Below, piece by piece: positions 36,077 to 44,552 of a DNA stretch of 64,000 bases. Numbering within the stretch: the stretch's first letter is position 1; each line of letters begins with the position of its first letter. Origin of the DNA: Domibacillus enclensis (GTDB taxonomy: Bacteria; Bacillota; Bacilli; Bacillales; Domibacillaceae); the NCBI RefSeq assembly GCF_900156125.1, contig NZ_FTLX01000004.1, forward strand, positions 248,001 through 312,000, given 5' to 3'. The notes under the pieces were generated by a model. It was not told the DNA's origin. It searched no databases and saw only the letters and a list, made by a program, of their open reading frames with translations. The position numbers and the translations under genes were made by a program.

Positions 36077-36328
36077 TTGGCTTATTACGCTGCACTGCTG
36101 CACATGATTGATCCGGAAAAAAACAAGGAAGTTCGTCCACAGCATCTTGACTATTTGGAAAAGCTGGGAGAAAAAGTGTTTGCGAGAGGACCGTTTGCTG
36201 ACGGTTCAGGCGGTCTGGTCGTGTACCGGGCGGATTCATTTGAAGAAGCACGTGAGCTCGCGGAAAATGACCCGGCCGTTGTTCACGGTGTGCGCCGGCT
36301 TGAATTAAAGGAATGGAATAAAAACTAA
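36077..36328 (+). CDS. YciI-like small protein
   Basis: A protein of 83 residues with the ferredoxin-like YciI fold (YYAALLHMIDP, HLDYLEKLGEKVFARGPFADGSGGLVVYRADS, the latter in part as ARGPFADGSGGL). The family includes dehalogenase-like and unknown enzymes using a conserved His-Asp pair. The start is TTG 36077, with GGAGG 7 nt upstream; longer in-frame starts fall in the dehydrogenase. Its place between the dehydrogenase and the permease suggests a role in the same pathway, which cannot be specified. Confidence 0.75.
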   Translation: MAYYAALLHMIDPEKNKEVRPQHLDYLEKLGEKVFARGPFADGSGGLVVYRADSFEEARELAENDPAVVHGVRRLELKEWNKN

Positions 36329-36335
36329 AAAGAGA

Positions 36336-36364
36336 GTGGCTGCTGTTTTTGGAGCAGCAGTCAC
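36336..36364 (+). promoter_or_regulatory. Hairpin in the permease leader
   Basis: GTGGCTGCT pairs with AGCAGTCAC over nine positions (one G-U) with an 11-base loop. No T run follows, so it is not a simple terminator; it may protect or process the mRNA upstream of the permease. Confidence 0.45.
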
Positions 36365-36426
36365 ACTGGAAATATTTTCTGATTATTCTGAAATTTTTAT
36401 TCTGAATACAAAAGGGGCTGCAAAGA

Positions 36427-37845
36427 ATGAAACAGGATCAAAATTTGAAAAAAGTACTTTCTACTGTTGATATATTATTTCTGGCGTTCGGAGCTATGAT
36501 TGGCTGGGGATGGGTTGTGCTGTCCGGCACGTGGGTGCAGGAAGCCGGGACAGCAGGAGCCATCATTGCTTTTATTATTGGCGGAATTATGGTCATGTTT
36601 GTCGGTCTTACTTACGCAGAACTGGCATCGGCCATGCCGACAGCGGGCGGTGCGCTGTCCTATGTTTTAAGAGGAGTGGGTCCAAAAGCTGCGTTTGCTG
36701 CTTCATGGGCGCTCGCTCTTGGCTATATTTCCGTTGTTGCGTTTGAAGCGGTTGCGCTTCCGACGGTGATTGAGTATATTTTTCCAAATTACAAAGTCGG
36801 CTACATGTATTCTATTATGGAGTACGATGTGTACCTGTCCTGGGTGCTGGTCGGGGTCGCGGGCTCTATTTTTGTAACGGTAACGAACCTGTTTGGCATT
36901 AAGTCAGCAGCTATGCTGCAAATGGTTTTGACGATCGTCATTGCACTGATCGGCCTGATGCTTATTTTCGGCGCTGGTATTAATGGCGAGATCGCTAACG
37001 CGCAGCCGCTGTTTGTAAACGGAACAGCTGGCATTATTACCGTTTTGGTGATGACACCCTTTTTGTTTGTCGGCTTTGATGTGATCCCGCAGACAGCAGA
37101 GGAAATGAACGTGAAGCCAAAGTCGATCGGCAAGCTGCTCGTTTTTTCAGTTAGTCTTGCGATTGTCTGGTATGTGGCGATTGTGTATGCGGTCGGTGTA
37201 GCACTGGATAAGGAAGCTCTTGCGTCGTCGGTGCTTCCCACTGCAGATGCGATGGCTGCGGTATTCGGTTCCCAGTTGTTTGCCAGCGTATTGATTTTAG
37301 GCGGTGTCGCCGGGATCATCACAAGCTGGAATGCCTTTATCATTGGAGGAAGCCGCGTACTGTACGCCATGGCGGAGAAAAAAATGATTCCTGCCTGGTT
37401 CGGCAAGCTTCACCCGAAATACAATACGCCGACGAATGCCATTTTGTTTATCGGTTTACTTGCGACAGTCAGTCCGCTGCTTGGCCGTCCGATGCTCGTC
37501 TGGCTTGTGGATGCAGGCGGTCTGGCGATTGTGATTGCCTATTTTATTGTCGCGATTGCTTTTGTTCAGCTGCGGAAAAAAGAACCGGATATGCCGCGTC
37601 CGTTCCGGGCAGGAAAGTCCAGCGTGGTAGGATGGATGGCAATTATTCTTAGTCTCGGCTTTATTTCGTTGTATCTTCCAGGCATGCCGGCTGCCCTCAT
37701 CTGGCCGTACGAATGGGTCATATTCGCAGGCTGGTGGCTGATCGGATTTGCGCTTATGTTTAAAATGAAAGACAGCTACAGCAACAAAGCCATACAGTAT
37801 ACGGATGTTTTTGAGGAACCGGAGCAAAAAATAAGGAACGGATAA
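36427..37845 (+). CDS. Amino acid permease, APC superfamily
   Basis: A membrane protein of 472 residues with about twelve helices. The APC signature helix 1 reads FLAFGAMIGWGWVVLSGTW, followed by TYAELASAMPTAGGALSYV. FVGFDVIPQTAEEMNVKPK and AGIITSWNAFIIGGSRVLYAMA are conserved loops of the family. It would import an amino acid or amine, probably the substrate of the aminotransferase encoded upstream. AAAGGGG lies 9 nt before the ATG. It ends the sigma-54 gene group, before a strong terminator. Confidence 0.88.
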   Translation: MKQDQNLKKVLSTVDILFLAFGAMIGWGWVVLSGTWVQEAGTAGAIIAFIIGGIMVMFVGLTYAELASAMPTAGGALSYVLRGVGPKAAFAASWALALGYISVVAFEAVALPTVIEYIFPNYKVGYMYSIMEYDVYLSWVLVGVAGSIFVTVTNLFGIKSAAMLQMVLTIVIALIGLMLIFGAGINGEIANAQPLFVNGTAGIITVLVMTPFLFVGFDVIPQTAEEMNVKPKSIGKLLVFSVSLAIVWYVAIVYAVGVALDKEALASSVLPTADAMAAVFGSQLFASVLILGGVAGIITSWNAFIIGGSRVLYAMAEKKMIPAWFGKLHPKYNTPTNAILFIGLLATVSPLLGRPMLVWLVDAGGLAIVIAYFIVAIAFVQLRKKEPDMPRPFRAGKSSVVGWMAIILSLGFISLYLPGMPAALIWPYEWVIFAGWWLIGFALMFKMKDSYSNKAIQYTDVFEEPEQKIRNG

Positions 37846-37847
37846 GG

Positions 37848-37883
37848 AAAAAGCGAGAACTCTCCGGAGTTCTCGCTTTTTTT
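37848..37883. terminator. Strong terminator of the aminotransferase/permease group
   Basis: AAAAAGCGAGAACTC, loop TCCG, GAGTTCTCGC and a seven-T run: 15-bp perfect stem. Confidence 0.9.
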
Positions 37884-37942
37884 GAGCAGATAGTACTAAA
37901 AATATGGAGAGGGGGTATATGAGTAGAAAGGAGGGGTTTTTC

Positions 37943-38119
37943 ATGAATAAACGGCTTGTTTTACATGACTTTCGCGCCTCTGATCAGCTGGAGTGGGCCA
38001 GAATGTTTTATGAAGGCGGCGCTTCTTCCTGCTGCGGGTATTCATTAAAGCTGAATGTAGAGCTTGATACCCCGCTTGAAAAAGAAAAGGCTGCTGCTCC
38101 GTTAGATAAAACAGCTTAA
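37943..38119 (+). CDS. Small protein with a Cys-Cys motif (58 aa)
   Basis: A protein of 58 residues that I do not recognise. It starts MNKRLVLHDFRASDQLEWAR, carries GGASSCCGYSLKLNVELDTP in the middle and ends in a Lys/Ala-rich tail. ATG 37943 follows AGGAGGGG by 6 nt, an excellent site; ATG 37919, also preceded by Gs, would add eight residues. It is not secreted or membrane-bound as far as can be seen. The adjacent cysteines might bind a metal or form a redox pair. It has its own terminator. Confidence 0.6.
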   Translation: MNKRLVLHDFRASDQLEWARMFYEGGASSCCGYSLKLNVELDTPLEKEKAAAPLDKTA

Positions 38120-38131
38120 TGTGTTTATATC

Positions 38132-38161
38132 CGTCTCAAAGAATCTTTGGGACGTTTCTTT
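38132..38161 (+). terminator. Terminator of the 58-residue gene
   Basis: CGTCTCAAAG pairs with CTTTGGGACG (one T-G) and is followed by TTTCTTTT. Confidence 0.65.
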
Positions 38162-38201
38162 TGAGCAAAGAAAAGAATTTGATCAGGAATGAGGATCGCA
38201 T

Positions 38202-39302
38202 ATGTTGGATGTAAAGGAATTTATTGTGAATGCATCGGTATTGATCGCCATTATTTATATAAGCGGTCTTATCTATAAACAGTTTTTAATGAACGCGCCA
38301 CAGCGGTCAAAGGATTTGCTTCTTTTAGGGCTGGCTGTGTTTTCAGGATGGACATCCATGCTGTTCGGCATTCATTTAGATGATAATGTGATCTTTGACT
38401 TACGCTTTATTCCAGTAATTATCGCGGCCTTATTCGCTAAAAATGCCTTGTTTATTTTTATCGTTGGATTTGGGATTGGACTTGCCCGCCTGACATTCGG
38501 GTTGAGTGAAGCAGCGGTTGCCGGAATGCTGAATGTGATGACTATCGCGGCAGCGGGAATGCTGATTCGATTGCTTGCTCGGAAGTGGCCGCTCTTCAAG
38601 CGGATCGTACTAACGGTCATTGTGCTGAATCTAGTGAACGTGGTATTTGTTGCTTTTGCGGGAATCATCCCGTTTCATGAATATTTTGCTCTTGTTACAC
38701 CAGTTGCGCTTCCAATGAATATACTGCTCAGCCTCCTGATTGTCTGGATGATTCATGACTTGCATCACGAATACATTTCAAAGCGAAATTTAATTGAATC
38801 TGCCCGCAAGGATCCGCTGACAAAGCTGTATAACAGGCGTGCGTTTATGAGCTACTTCCACCAATTTTTAACAGGGCAGCGAGGAGACGGTCCGTTCGTT
38901 CTCGCCTTTATTGATATTGATCATTTTAAACAAGTAAATGATACACATGGCCACCTTGTCGGCGATCAGGTGCTCCAGGAGGTGAGTGGGCATTTAATGC
39001 ACAATTTGCGCAGTATAGACATTGTTGCTCGTTACGGCGGCGAAGAATTTGTTGTCATTTTGCCAGAGTGCTCACTAGATAATGCAGCAGCAGCGATTGA
39101 CCGTATTCGGGCGTCCATCGCTGCGAAACCGATCTGTATTAATGACACCGACATTCCGATTACGTTTTCTGCCGGACTCGCGGCTTCGACTCAATTCAAC
39201 TCAGAACAACTGCTGGAAAAAGCGGATGATGCTCTTTATGAAGCGAAACAGAGCGGGCGAAACAAGATCATTTGTGCCGGTTCGGAAGCGATTTGCTCCT
39301 AA
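38202..39302 (+). CDS. Membrane diguanylate cyclase with 5TMR-LYT sensor
   Basis: A protein of 366 residues. Residues ~5-190 hold five to six membrane helices of 5TMR-LYT type (DLRFIPVIIAALF, LFIFIVGFGIGLARL). A GGDEF domain follows: DPLTKLYNRRAF, FIDIDHFKQVNDTHGH and the active-site GGEEF at 279-283. An RxxD inhibitory site (Arg270 to Asp273) stands five residues before it. All key residues for making cyclic di-GMP are present, with product inhibition. It starts after GAGG and ends one base before the oppositely directed next gene. Confidence 0.88.
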   Translation: MLDVKEFIVNASVLIAIIYISGLIYKQFLMNAPQRSKDLLLLGLAVFSGWTSMLFGIHLDDNVIFDLRFIPVIIAALFAKNALFIFIVGFGIGLARLTFGLSEAAVAGMLNVMTIAAAGMLIRLLARKWPLFKRIVLTVIVLNLVNVVFVAFAGIIPFHEYFALVTPVALPMNILLSLLIVWMIHDLHHEYISKRNLIESARKDPLTKLYNRRAFMSYFHQFLTGQRGDGPFVLAFIDIDHFKQVNDTHGHLVGDQVLQEVSGHLMHNLRSIDIVARYGGEEFVVILPECSLDNAAAAIDRIRASIAAKPICINDTDIPITFSAGLAASTQFNSEQLLEKADDALYEAKQSGRNKIICAGSEAICS

Positions 39303-39303
39303 C

Positions 39304-40734
39304 TTATTCCGTCCATTTCACATAGCCGACATCTTCAACCAGCTGCTGTCCCTGCTCATCTTGCATCCACTGGAGAAAAGGCGCAAGGGACGGCTTTTTA
39401 TTTTCTTTTAAAGAAATGGCATATAATGTGGCGGTGAAAGGGTAGCTGTCGTTTGTAATGGTCTCTGGCACGGGCTCGATGCCATTGATCGATAAGAAAC
39501 GGAGATCGTCATAGTCCTGCATCCCGGAAGCGAAAAACCGGAACGAAAAGCCAATGGACTGGTCGTAATTCCGGTAGCTGGCTACTTCCTCTAAAATCCC
39601 GCCCATGCCTGCAGGGACCTCTTCCTTTACCGGTGTCATAATCGGGCGGTCTTTCATTATTTTTTGCAGCCACGTTTGGCTTCCGGAGTTTTCAGGGCGC
39701 TGAAAAGCCAGAATTGGTTTGTTTTTTCCGCCCAGCTCCCGCCAGTTCGTGACGTCACCGCTGTAGACTGACCGAATTTGGTCAATGGTGAGGTCTTGAA
39801 CCGGGTTGTTTTCATTGACGAAAAACACGAACGCTTCTTTGCCGATCGGGGTCAGCACAAGCTCTACTCCTGCTTTTTCCGCCATCTCCAGCTGCGCGTT
39901 TGAAGGCTCAGCACCGAAATAAATATCGATCTCCTTATTAATCAGGCGTTCATAGGCAAAAATCGTGTTTGTAAAAGTGATAAAGTTGCTGTTTTGTGCG
40001 GCATTTTTATAAACGGCCTGGGCAAAAGCGGAATAAACAGGAAATGCGGCCTCTGCTCCATCAAGCGTCAGCATATTTTGTCTTGTTTCAATAAAGAAAT
40101 CTGATTTGCCTTCAAGCCGGGGCAATACATTGTCTGGGTTTGTGACATTGTAAGGTGTTAAATCTGTGCTCGAGTTTCCCCCCTCATAATCAAACCCATG
40201 AGATGGCAGGACGGTTTGCATCCGCTCCGATGTCACAGCCAGACCGATGCCTGAGAAAAACAGGACGAAAACAGCAAGGATGGCCGTGTGCTTGATTGAA
40301 GGAGTGAGCGATTTTGGCTTCCGGATGAGAAAGCCGACTAAAAAGAACAGCTCATATAAAACTGGAAGCAAAATAAACAAATAGCCCACTCCATAAAGAG
40401 AAGAAAAAAAGTATGCAGGAAAAAAAGAAAAATGGACTAAACAAAACCAAAACCAGGCCTCATCTCCGTAAAAGCCGTTCGTGATCAGCATGAATACTGC
40501 CCACAGTCCAAGCGTGATGACGAGCGGGTAAATAGGGAGGTGGACTGGCAGCATCGTTTTGGCGCCGATCCAAAGACCAGTCGTTAAGCCGCCCACTACC
40601 ATAACAGCTGAGAAAACGACTAGCATACTATCATGAACCATCAGTGCAGCAGCGGCAGTGAATGCCAGAAGAAAAGGAATGATGCCGCCATACATGAAAT
40701 AAAAAAACCATTTGTTTGTTATCAATTTCGTCAC
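39304..40734 (-). CDS. Membrane-anchored PstS-like substrate-binding protein
   Basis: A protein of 476 residues. The first ~185 contain about five membrane helices (for instance FFYFMYGGIIPFLLAFTAAA and FVLFFSGIGLAVT). The remaining ~280 form an extracellular PstS-like binding domain: LDGAEAAFPVYSAFA near its start, DIYFGAEPSN, IRSVYSGDVTNWRELGG and FQRPENSGSQTWLQ, all typical of phosphate-binding-protein-like folds. Fusion to a multi-helix membrane part, without any ABC permease nearby, suggests a sensor or a scavenging anchor rather than a classic transporter. It is transcribed alone and faces away from pxpBCA. Confidence 0.75.
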   Translation of the reverse strand: MTKLITNKWFFYFMYGGIIPFLLAFTAAAALMVHDSMLVVFSAVMVVGGLTTGLWIGAKTMLPVHLPIYPLVITLGLWAVFMLITNGFYGDEAWFWFCLVHFSFFPAYFFSSLYGVGYLFILLPVLYELFFLVGFLIRKPKSLTPSIKHTAILAVFVLFFSGIGLAVTSERMQTVLPSHGFDYEGGNSSTDLTPYNVTNPDNVLPRLEGKSDFFIETRQNMLTLDGAEAAFPVYSAFAQAVYKNAAQNSNFITFTNTIFAYERLINKEIDIYFGAEPSNAQLEMAEKAGVELVLTPIGKEAFVFFVNENNPVQDLTIDQIRSVYSGDVTNWRELGGKNKPILAFQRPENSGSQTWLQKIMKDRPIMTPVKEEVPAGMGGILEEVASYRNYDQSIGFSFRFFASGMQDYDDLRFLSINGIEPVPETITNDSYPFTATLYAISLKENKKPSLAPFLQWMQDEQGQQLVEDVGYVKWTE

Positions 40735-40780
40735 CTTCCGTCCTTGTTCGTTAGTAGACTATCAACTCATTGGATCTATA

Positions 40781-40796
40781 AGTGTAATAATACACT
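40781..40796. promoter_or_regulatory. Palindrome between the PstS-like gene and pxpB
   Basis: AGTGTA, ATAA, TACACT: 6-bp perfect arms in the divergent promoter region. It may be an operator for either gene. Confidence 0.35.
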
Positions 40797-40874
40797 AAAA
40801 GAATAGTGGTTGAAAGTGTAAAGAATGAATTTTTTTGGATAATTCATGCTCTCTCTTCAAACGTACGTTCTTTC

Positions 40875-40883
40875 TGGTATACT
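40875..40883 (+). promoter_or_regulatory. Extended -10 promoter of pxpBCA
   Basis: TGG followed by TATACT, 53 bp before the pxpB start codon. No clear -35. Confidence 0.45.
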
Positions 40884-40936
40884 GAGAAAAAGGTGAATTG
40901 GACGAAATCAATTATTTGTTAAAAGGGGTGGATCTT

Positions 40937-41674
40937 ATGACGAGTACCCAGCAACCAGCTTTGAATGCGGACATTTACCAGTTAAGTGAGACGGCAGTGA
41001 CGGTCAGATTTGGCACGGAAATCAGCCCGGTGTTAAATAAACAAGCGAGAGCGCTGGCGAAGCGCATCGAGGAAAGGCCGTTCCGGGGATTTATTGAATG
41101 TACGGCAGCTTTTGCGAGCGTGACTCTTTTTTATGATTTAAGTGCGGTGCATCAGACGTATAGTGACAGGGAAGCTTCTCCTTATTTGTTTGTGCGGGAA
41201 TATATTAAAAGTCTGCTGACGGGGCTTAATATAGAAGAAGAGCAAGAGAGACGGATTGAAGTGCCTGTTTGTTACGGGGGAAGATTCGGGCCTGATCTTG
41301 CTTTTGTAGCGGAGCATAACGGTCTTGCGGAGCAGGACGTGATTGACTTGCATACAGCGGGCGAATATCCTGTTTATATGATCGGGTTTGCACCGGGGTT
41401 CGCTTATATGGGCGGCTTATCTAAACGTATTCATACTCCGCGCCGAACATCGCCGCGCACAGAAATTCCGGCAGGCAGTGTTGGCATTGGCGGCGGCCAA
41501 ACGGGTATTTATCCACTGTCTACCCCCGGGGGATGGCAGGTAATTGGCTGTACGCCGGTTCGTTTATTCACGCCTGAACAGGAAGAACCGACGCTCCTTG
41601 CCCCTGGTGATATTTTAAAGTTTGTGCCCATTTCAGTGAAAGAATATGAGCAATACCAGGGGGGCGTCCAATGA
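40937..41674 (+). CDS. pxpB: 5-oxoprolinase subunit PxpB (KipI-like)
   Basis: A protein of 245 residues of the AHS1/KipI family. ETAVTVRFG lies near the N-terminus, and MIGFAPGFAYMGGL, TPRTSPRTEIPAGSVGIGGGQTGIYP (in part RTEIPAGSVGIGG) and TPGGWQVIG are conserved. With PxpA and PxpC it forms the ATP-dependent enzyme that opens 5-oxoproline to glutamate. ATG 40937 follows GGGGTGG; earlier starts of the frame lack a ribosome site. KipI was first described as an inhibitor of sporulation kinase KinA, but the pxpA partner here favours the metabolic role. Confidence 0.9.
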   Translation: MTSTQQPALNADIYQLSETAVTVRFGTEISPVLNKQARALAKRIEERPFRGFIECTAAFASVTLFYDLSAVHQTYSDREASPYLFVREYIKSLLTGLNIEEEQERRIEVPVCYGGRFGPDLAFVAEHNGLAEQDVIDLHTAGEYPVYMIGFAPGFAYMGGLSKRIHTPRRTSPRTEIPAGSVGIGGGQTGIYPLSTPGGWQVIGCTPVRLFTPEQEEPTLLAPGDILKFVPISVKEYEQYQGGVQ

Positions 41675-42678
41675 GTGTAAAAGTGATTCGCTCCGGTTTG
41701 TTAGCAAGTATACAAGATTTAGGCAGGCATGGCTTTCAAAAGCATGGCGTGATTGTCAGTGGAGCAATGGATCCCCTTTCCTTACGACTGGCCAATATAC
41801 TGGCAGGAAATAAAGAGGGGGAAGCAGCGATAGAGGTGACCATGATGGGGACTTCCTTGGCGTTTGAGCGGGATGCCATCATCGCAATAACTGGCGGAGA
41901 CCTGAATCCTGTGATTGAGGGAAAGCAAGTTCCTTTATGGAGGCCCCTTTTTATAGAAAAAGGCAGCATCCTTCATTTTACCGCTTGCCGCTCGGGCTGC
42001 CGCGCCTACGTAGCTGTTTTCGGTGGGTATGAGGTGCCGGAAGTAATGGACAGCAAAAGTACGTATTTGCGAGGGAAAGTAGGAGGACACAAAGGTCGGG
42101 CCTTGCAGGTGGGCGATGTGCTGGAATTCAGTCAAGCCGACCATTCCCACCACCCGCTATTTCTTTATTTAAAAAAGAAAAAGGGCGGATCGTGCTCAGC
42201 TGTAAACTGGCATGTGCGGCCACAGCACGCATGGCATCAAAAAAGGATACGGGTTATGCCGGGACCGGAATTCGACCGATTTTCCCCTGACAGCAGGGCG
42301 GCTTTTTTTCAAAAAAGTTTTCGGGTTTCGCCCCAATCTGACCGGATGGGCTACCGTCTTTCCGGACCTTTGCTTGAGCTCAATGAGCCAGCTGATCTTT
42401 TATCGGAGGCAGTAGCCGGAGGAACGATTCAAGTTCCGCAGGACGGAAATCCGATTCTGCTCATGGCTGACCATCAAACAACAGGCGGTTATCCGCGTAT
42501 CGCACAGGCAGCTTCTGTCGATTTACCGGCTGTCGCACAATTAAAGCCAGGGGAACAAATACGCTTTAAGCAAATCACATGGAAGCGGGCTGAGCAGCTT
42601 TATATGAATCAAGAGACGTTTATTCAAATGATCAAAAAAGCGGTCTCATTCAAAATTAATCATCAAGGGAGACGTTAG
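41671..42678 (+). CDS. pxpC: 5-oxoprolinase subunit PxpC (KipA-like)
   Basis: A protein of 335 residues of the AHS2/KipA biotin-dependent-carboxylase-like family. Typical stretches are VIRSGLLASIQDLGRHGFQ at the N-terminus, SGAMDPLSLRLAN, ITGGDLNP, RVMPGPEF and LLMADHQTTGGYPRIAQ. It starts in an ATGA overlap with pxpB. It combines with PxpB in the 5-oxoprolinase complex, while PxpA provides the hydrolytic part. Confidence 0.9.
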   Translation: MSVKVIRSGLLASIQDLGRHGFQKHGVIVSGAMDPLSLRLANILAGNKEGEAAIEVTMMGTSLAFERDAIIAITGGDLNPVIEGKQVPLWRPLFIEKGSILHFTACRSGCRAYVAVFGGYEVPEVMDSKSTYLRGKVGGHKGRALQVGDVLEFSQADHSHHPLFLYLKKKKGGSCSAVNWHVRPQHAWHQKRIRVMPGPEFDRFSPDSRAAFFQKSFRVSPQSDRMGYRLSGPLLELNEPADLLSEAVAGGTIQVPQDGNPILLMADHQTTGGYPRIAQAASVDLPAVAQLKPGEQIRFKQITWKRAEQLYMNQETFIQMIKKAVSFKINHQGRR

Positions 42679-42679
42679 A

Positions 42680-43444
42680 ATGAAAATAGACATCAACTGC
42701 GACATGGGTGAAAGCTTTGGCGCATACAGCATAGGGCAGGACTCAGCCATCATGCCGTACATCACATCGGCGAATATTGCGTGCGGCTTTCATGCAGGAG
42801 ATCCGGATGTGATGAAAAAAACCGTATCACAGGCTCTTGAGCACCGTGTTTCCATTGGCGCTCATCCCGGGCTGCCGGATCTGCAGGGCTTTGGCCGCCG
42901 GAATATGGTGCTGTCTCCGGAAGAAGTGTATTCGATCGTCGTTTATCAAATCGGTGCACTAAATGCCTTTGTTGAAATCCAAGGAGGCCGTCTTTGCCAC
43001 GTAAAGCCTCATGGCGCCCTTTACAATATGGCAGCCGCCGATGAACAGCTTGCCCGGGCCATTGCCTCGGCAGTCAAGGATATCAATTCATCGCTCGTTT
43101 TATACGGGCTCGCCGGAAGCAAGCTTATTGAGGCAGGTGAAAAAGCGGGGCTGCCTACAGCGAGTGAAGTATTTGCAGACCGTACATATACAGCGAAGGG
43201 GATGCTGACTCCGCGCAGCCTGCCAGGTGCGTTGATTAAATGTGAAGAAACAGCCCTCTCTCAGGTGACTCGGATGGTGAAGGAAAACAAGGTTCGTTCC
43301 ACGGATGGGACAGATGTTGCTATCCAGGCAGATACGGTTTGTATTCACGGAGATGGAGCGCATGCGTTGGCATTTGCCCGTTTAATTAAAGAAACATTTG
43401 AAAAAGAAGCGATTGAGGTTCAGCCCATTGCGATTGGAGGATAA
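42680..43444 (+). CDS. pxpA: 5-oxoprolinase subunit PxpA (LamB/YcsF family)
   Basis: A protein of 254 residues. The YcsF/LamB signatures are DINCDMGESFG at the N-terminus, ANIACGFHAGDP, SIGAHPGLPDLQGFGRR and VKPHGALYN, with His and Asp residues expected at a metal site. It acts with PxpB and PxpC to hydrolyse 5-oxo-L-proline, a spontaneous glutamine/glutamate damage product, back to glutamate. It begins one base after pxpC with GGGAGA upstream. It ends the operon. Confidence 0.92.
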   Translation: MKIDINCDMGESFGAYSIGQDSAIMPYITSANIACGFHAGDPDVMKKTVSQALEHRVSIGAHPGLPDLQGFGRRNMVLSPEEVYSIVVYQIGALNAFVEIQGGRLCHVKPHGALYNMAAADEQLARAIASAVKDINSSLVLYGLAGSKLIEAGEKAGLPTASEVFADRTYTAKGMLTPRSLPGALIKCEETALSQVTRMVKENKVRSTDGTDVAIQADTVCIHGDGAHALAFARLIKETFEKEAIEVQPIAIGG

Positions 43445-43515
43445 GGAATGACGAAAACATAACGTGCAGCCTGTACAAAAATCAAGTTCTTTCTTTATTT
43501 GAATAATAGATCCTG

Positions 43516-43542
43516 AGTCAGCCAATCGCGGCTGACTTTTTT
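43516..43542 (+). terminator. Terminator of pxpBCA
   Basis: AGTCAGCC, loop AATCGC, GGCTGACT and a T run. The right arm also supplies the -35 (CTGACT, 43532-43537) of the next promoter, 17 bp before TATACT at 43555-43560. Confidence 0.85.
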
Positions 43543-43560
43543 GTATGTAATCGGTATACT
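43532..43560 (+). promoter_or_regulatory. Sigma-A promoter of the GAF-GGDEF gene
   Basis: CTGACT, 17 bp, TATACT. It overlaps the upstream terminator. Confidence 0.55.
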
Positions 43561-43603
43561 AAAGGTAGTGAATAACCTCCTGAATGAATGGATGGTGATA
43601 ATA

Positions 43604-44527
43604 ATGATTGAAAAATGGATGGAAGAAGCGGATTTTTCTCGGGTTTTTACGGATATTCTATCAATCGCGAACGACTTGATCGGCGACCAGACCTTTTATA
43701 TAAGCTTTATTGACAACGAGCGGATGAAGCTGCTGAAAACGCTGGTGAAAAGTGATATTTTCGTTGAAAACGGCCGCATTGTGCAAATGCAGGACACGTA
43801 CTGCCAAATGGCGTACACGAGCAGCCGCCCTGTACTGGTCAGCAATGCCAAAGAACATCAACAGACGAAAAACCTCGAACTGACGCATTCCTTGAATATC
43901 GGTTCCTATGTAGGAGTGCCCATCACGTTAAATGATGGCTCTGTATTTGGAACTCTTTGCTCGATCAACACCTCGTTGAATGAATACGACGATAAAACGC
44001 TTCAGACGCTCATAAAACTATCGTCCTTTTTATCCTACGCCATTGATATGGAAAGACTTCTCATCCATGATGTCCTGACGGGGCTCTTTAACCGCACGTA
44101 TTGGAAGCGGATCATGACGTCTGAATGGATGAATGAAGGCACACATGCGTTTTTAATGATGGATATGGACAAGTTCAAGCAGGTGAATGACGAATTCGGT
44201 CATGAAAAAGGCGATTTCATTTTAATGAAGGCGTCTTCACTCATTGATGAAACGATTCCAGAGGGGGCATACGGCTTCCGGTTCAGCGGTGACGAATTTG
44301 GCGTATTGTTTTTAAACAGGTCGGCAGAAGAGGCGCTTCCGTATGCCGAACAAATCATCCGGCGTAGTGCCGATTATGCCGATCCGGATGTGAATGGTAT
44401 TTCCCTGTCAGCTGGCCTGGTGGATACAACGATCACAAAGGCGGATCGCTTGATGAAAGAAGCAGACCGGTTATTGTACAAATCAAAACGAAGCGGCGGC
44501 AGCTGTGTGTCGATTCAACAAAAATAA
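43604..44527 (+). CDS. GAF-GGDEF diguanylate cyclase
   Basis: A cytosolic protein of 307 residues. Residues ~15-150 form a GAF sensor (DTYCQMAYTSSRPVLVSNA, YVGVPITLNDGSVFGTLCSI, here in part). Residues ~155-305 form a GGDEF domain with DVLTGLFNRTYWK, MDMDKFKQVNDEFGHEKGD and the active-site motif written SGDEF. No RxxD inhibitory site precedes it. SGDEF proteins are usually active, so cyclic di-GMP synthesis is likely. ATG 43604 follows GGATGGTGAT; earlier in-frame starts reach to 43541 but overlap the promoter. Confidence 0.85.
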   Translation: MIEKWMEEADFSRVFTDILSIANDLIGDQTFYISFIDNERMKLLKTLVKSDIFVENGRIVQMQDTYCQMAYTSSRPVLVSNAKEHQQTKNLELTHSLNIGSYVGVPITLNDGSVFGTLCSINTSLNEYDDKTLQTLIKLSSFLSYAIDMERLLIHDVLTGLFNRTYWKRIMTSEWMNEGTHAFLMMDMDKFKQVNDEFGHEKGDFILMKASSLIDETIPEGAYGFRFSGDEFGVLFLNRSAEEALPYAEQIIRRSADYADPDVNGISLSAGLVDTTITKADRLMKEADRLLYKSKRSGGSCVSIQQK

Positions 44528-44552
44528 GCACCTCGAAAGGGCGCTTATTTTT
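44520..44552. terminator. Bidirectional terminator between cyclase and panF-like genes
   Basis: AAAAATAAGC-A-CC pairs with GG-GC-GCTTATTTTT around a small loop; T runs on both strands. Confidence 0.65.

Noticed and set aside
39304-40734. Classical phosphate ABC operon (pst)
   Set aside because: No pstC, pstA, pstB or phoU-like gene lies near and the protein is fused to a multi-helix membrane part.
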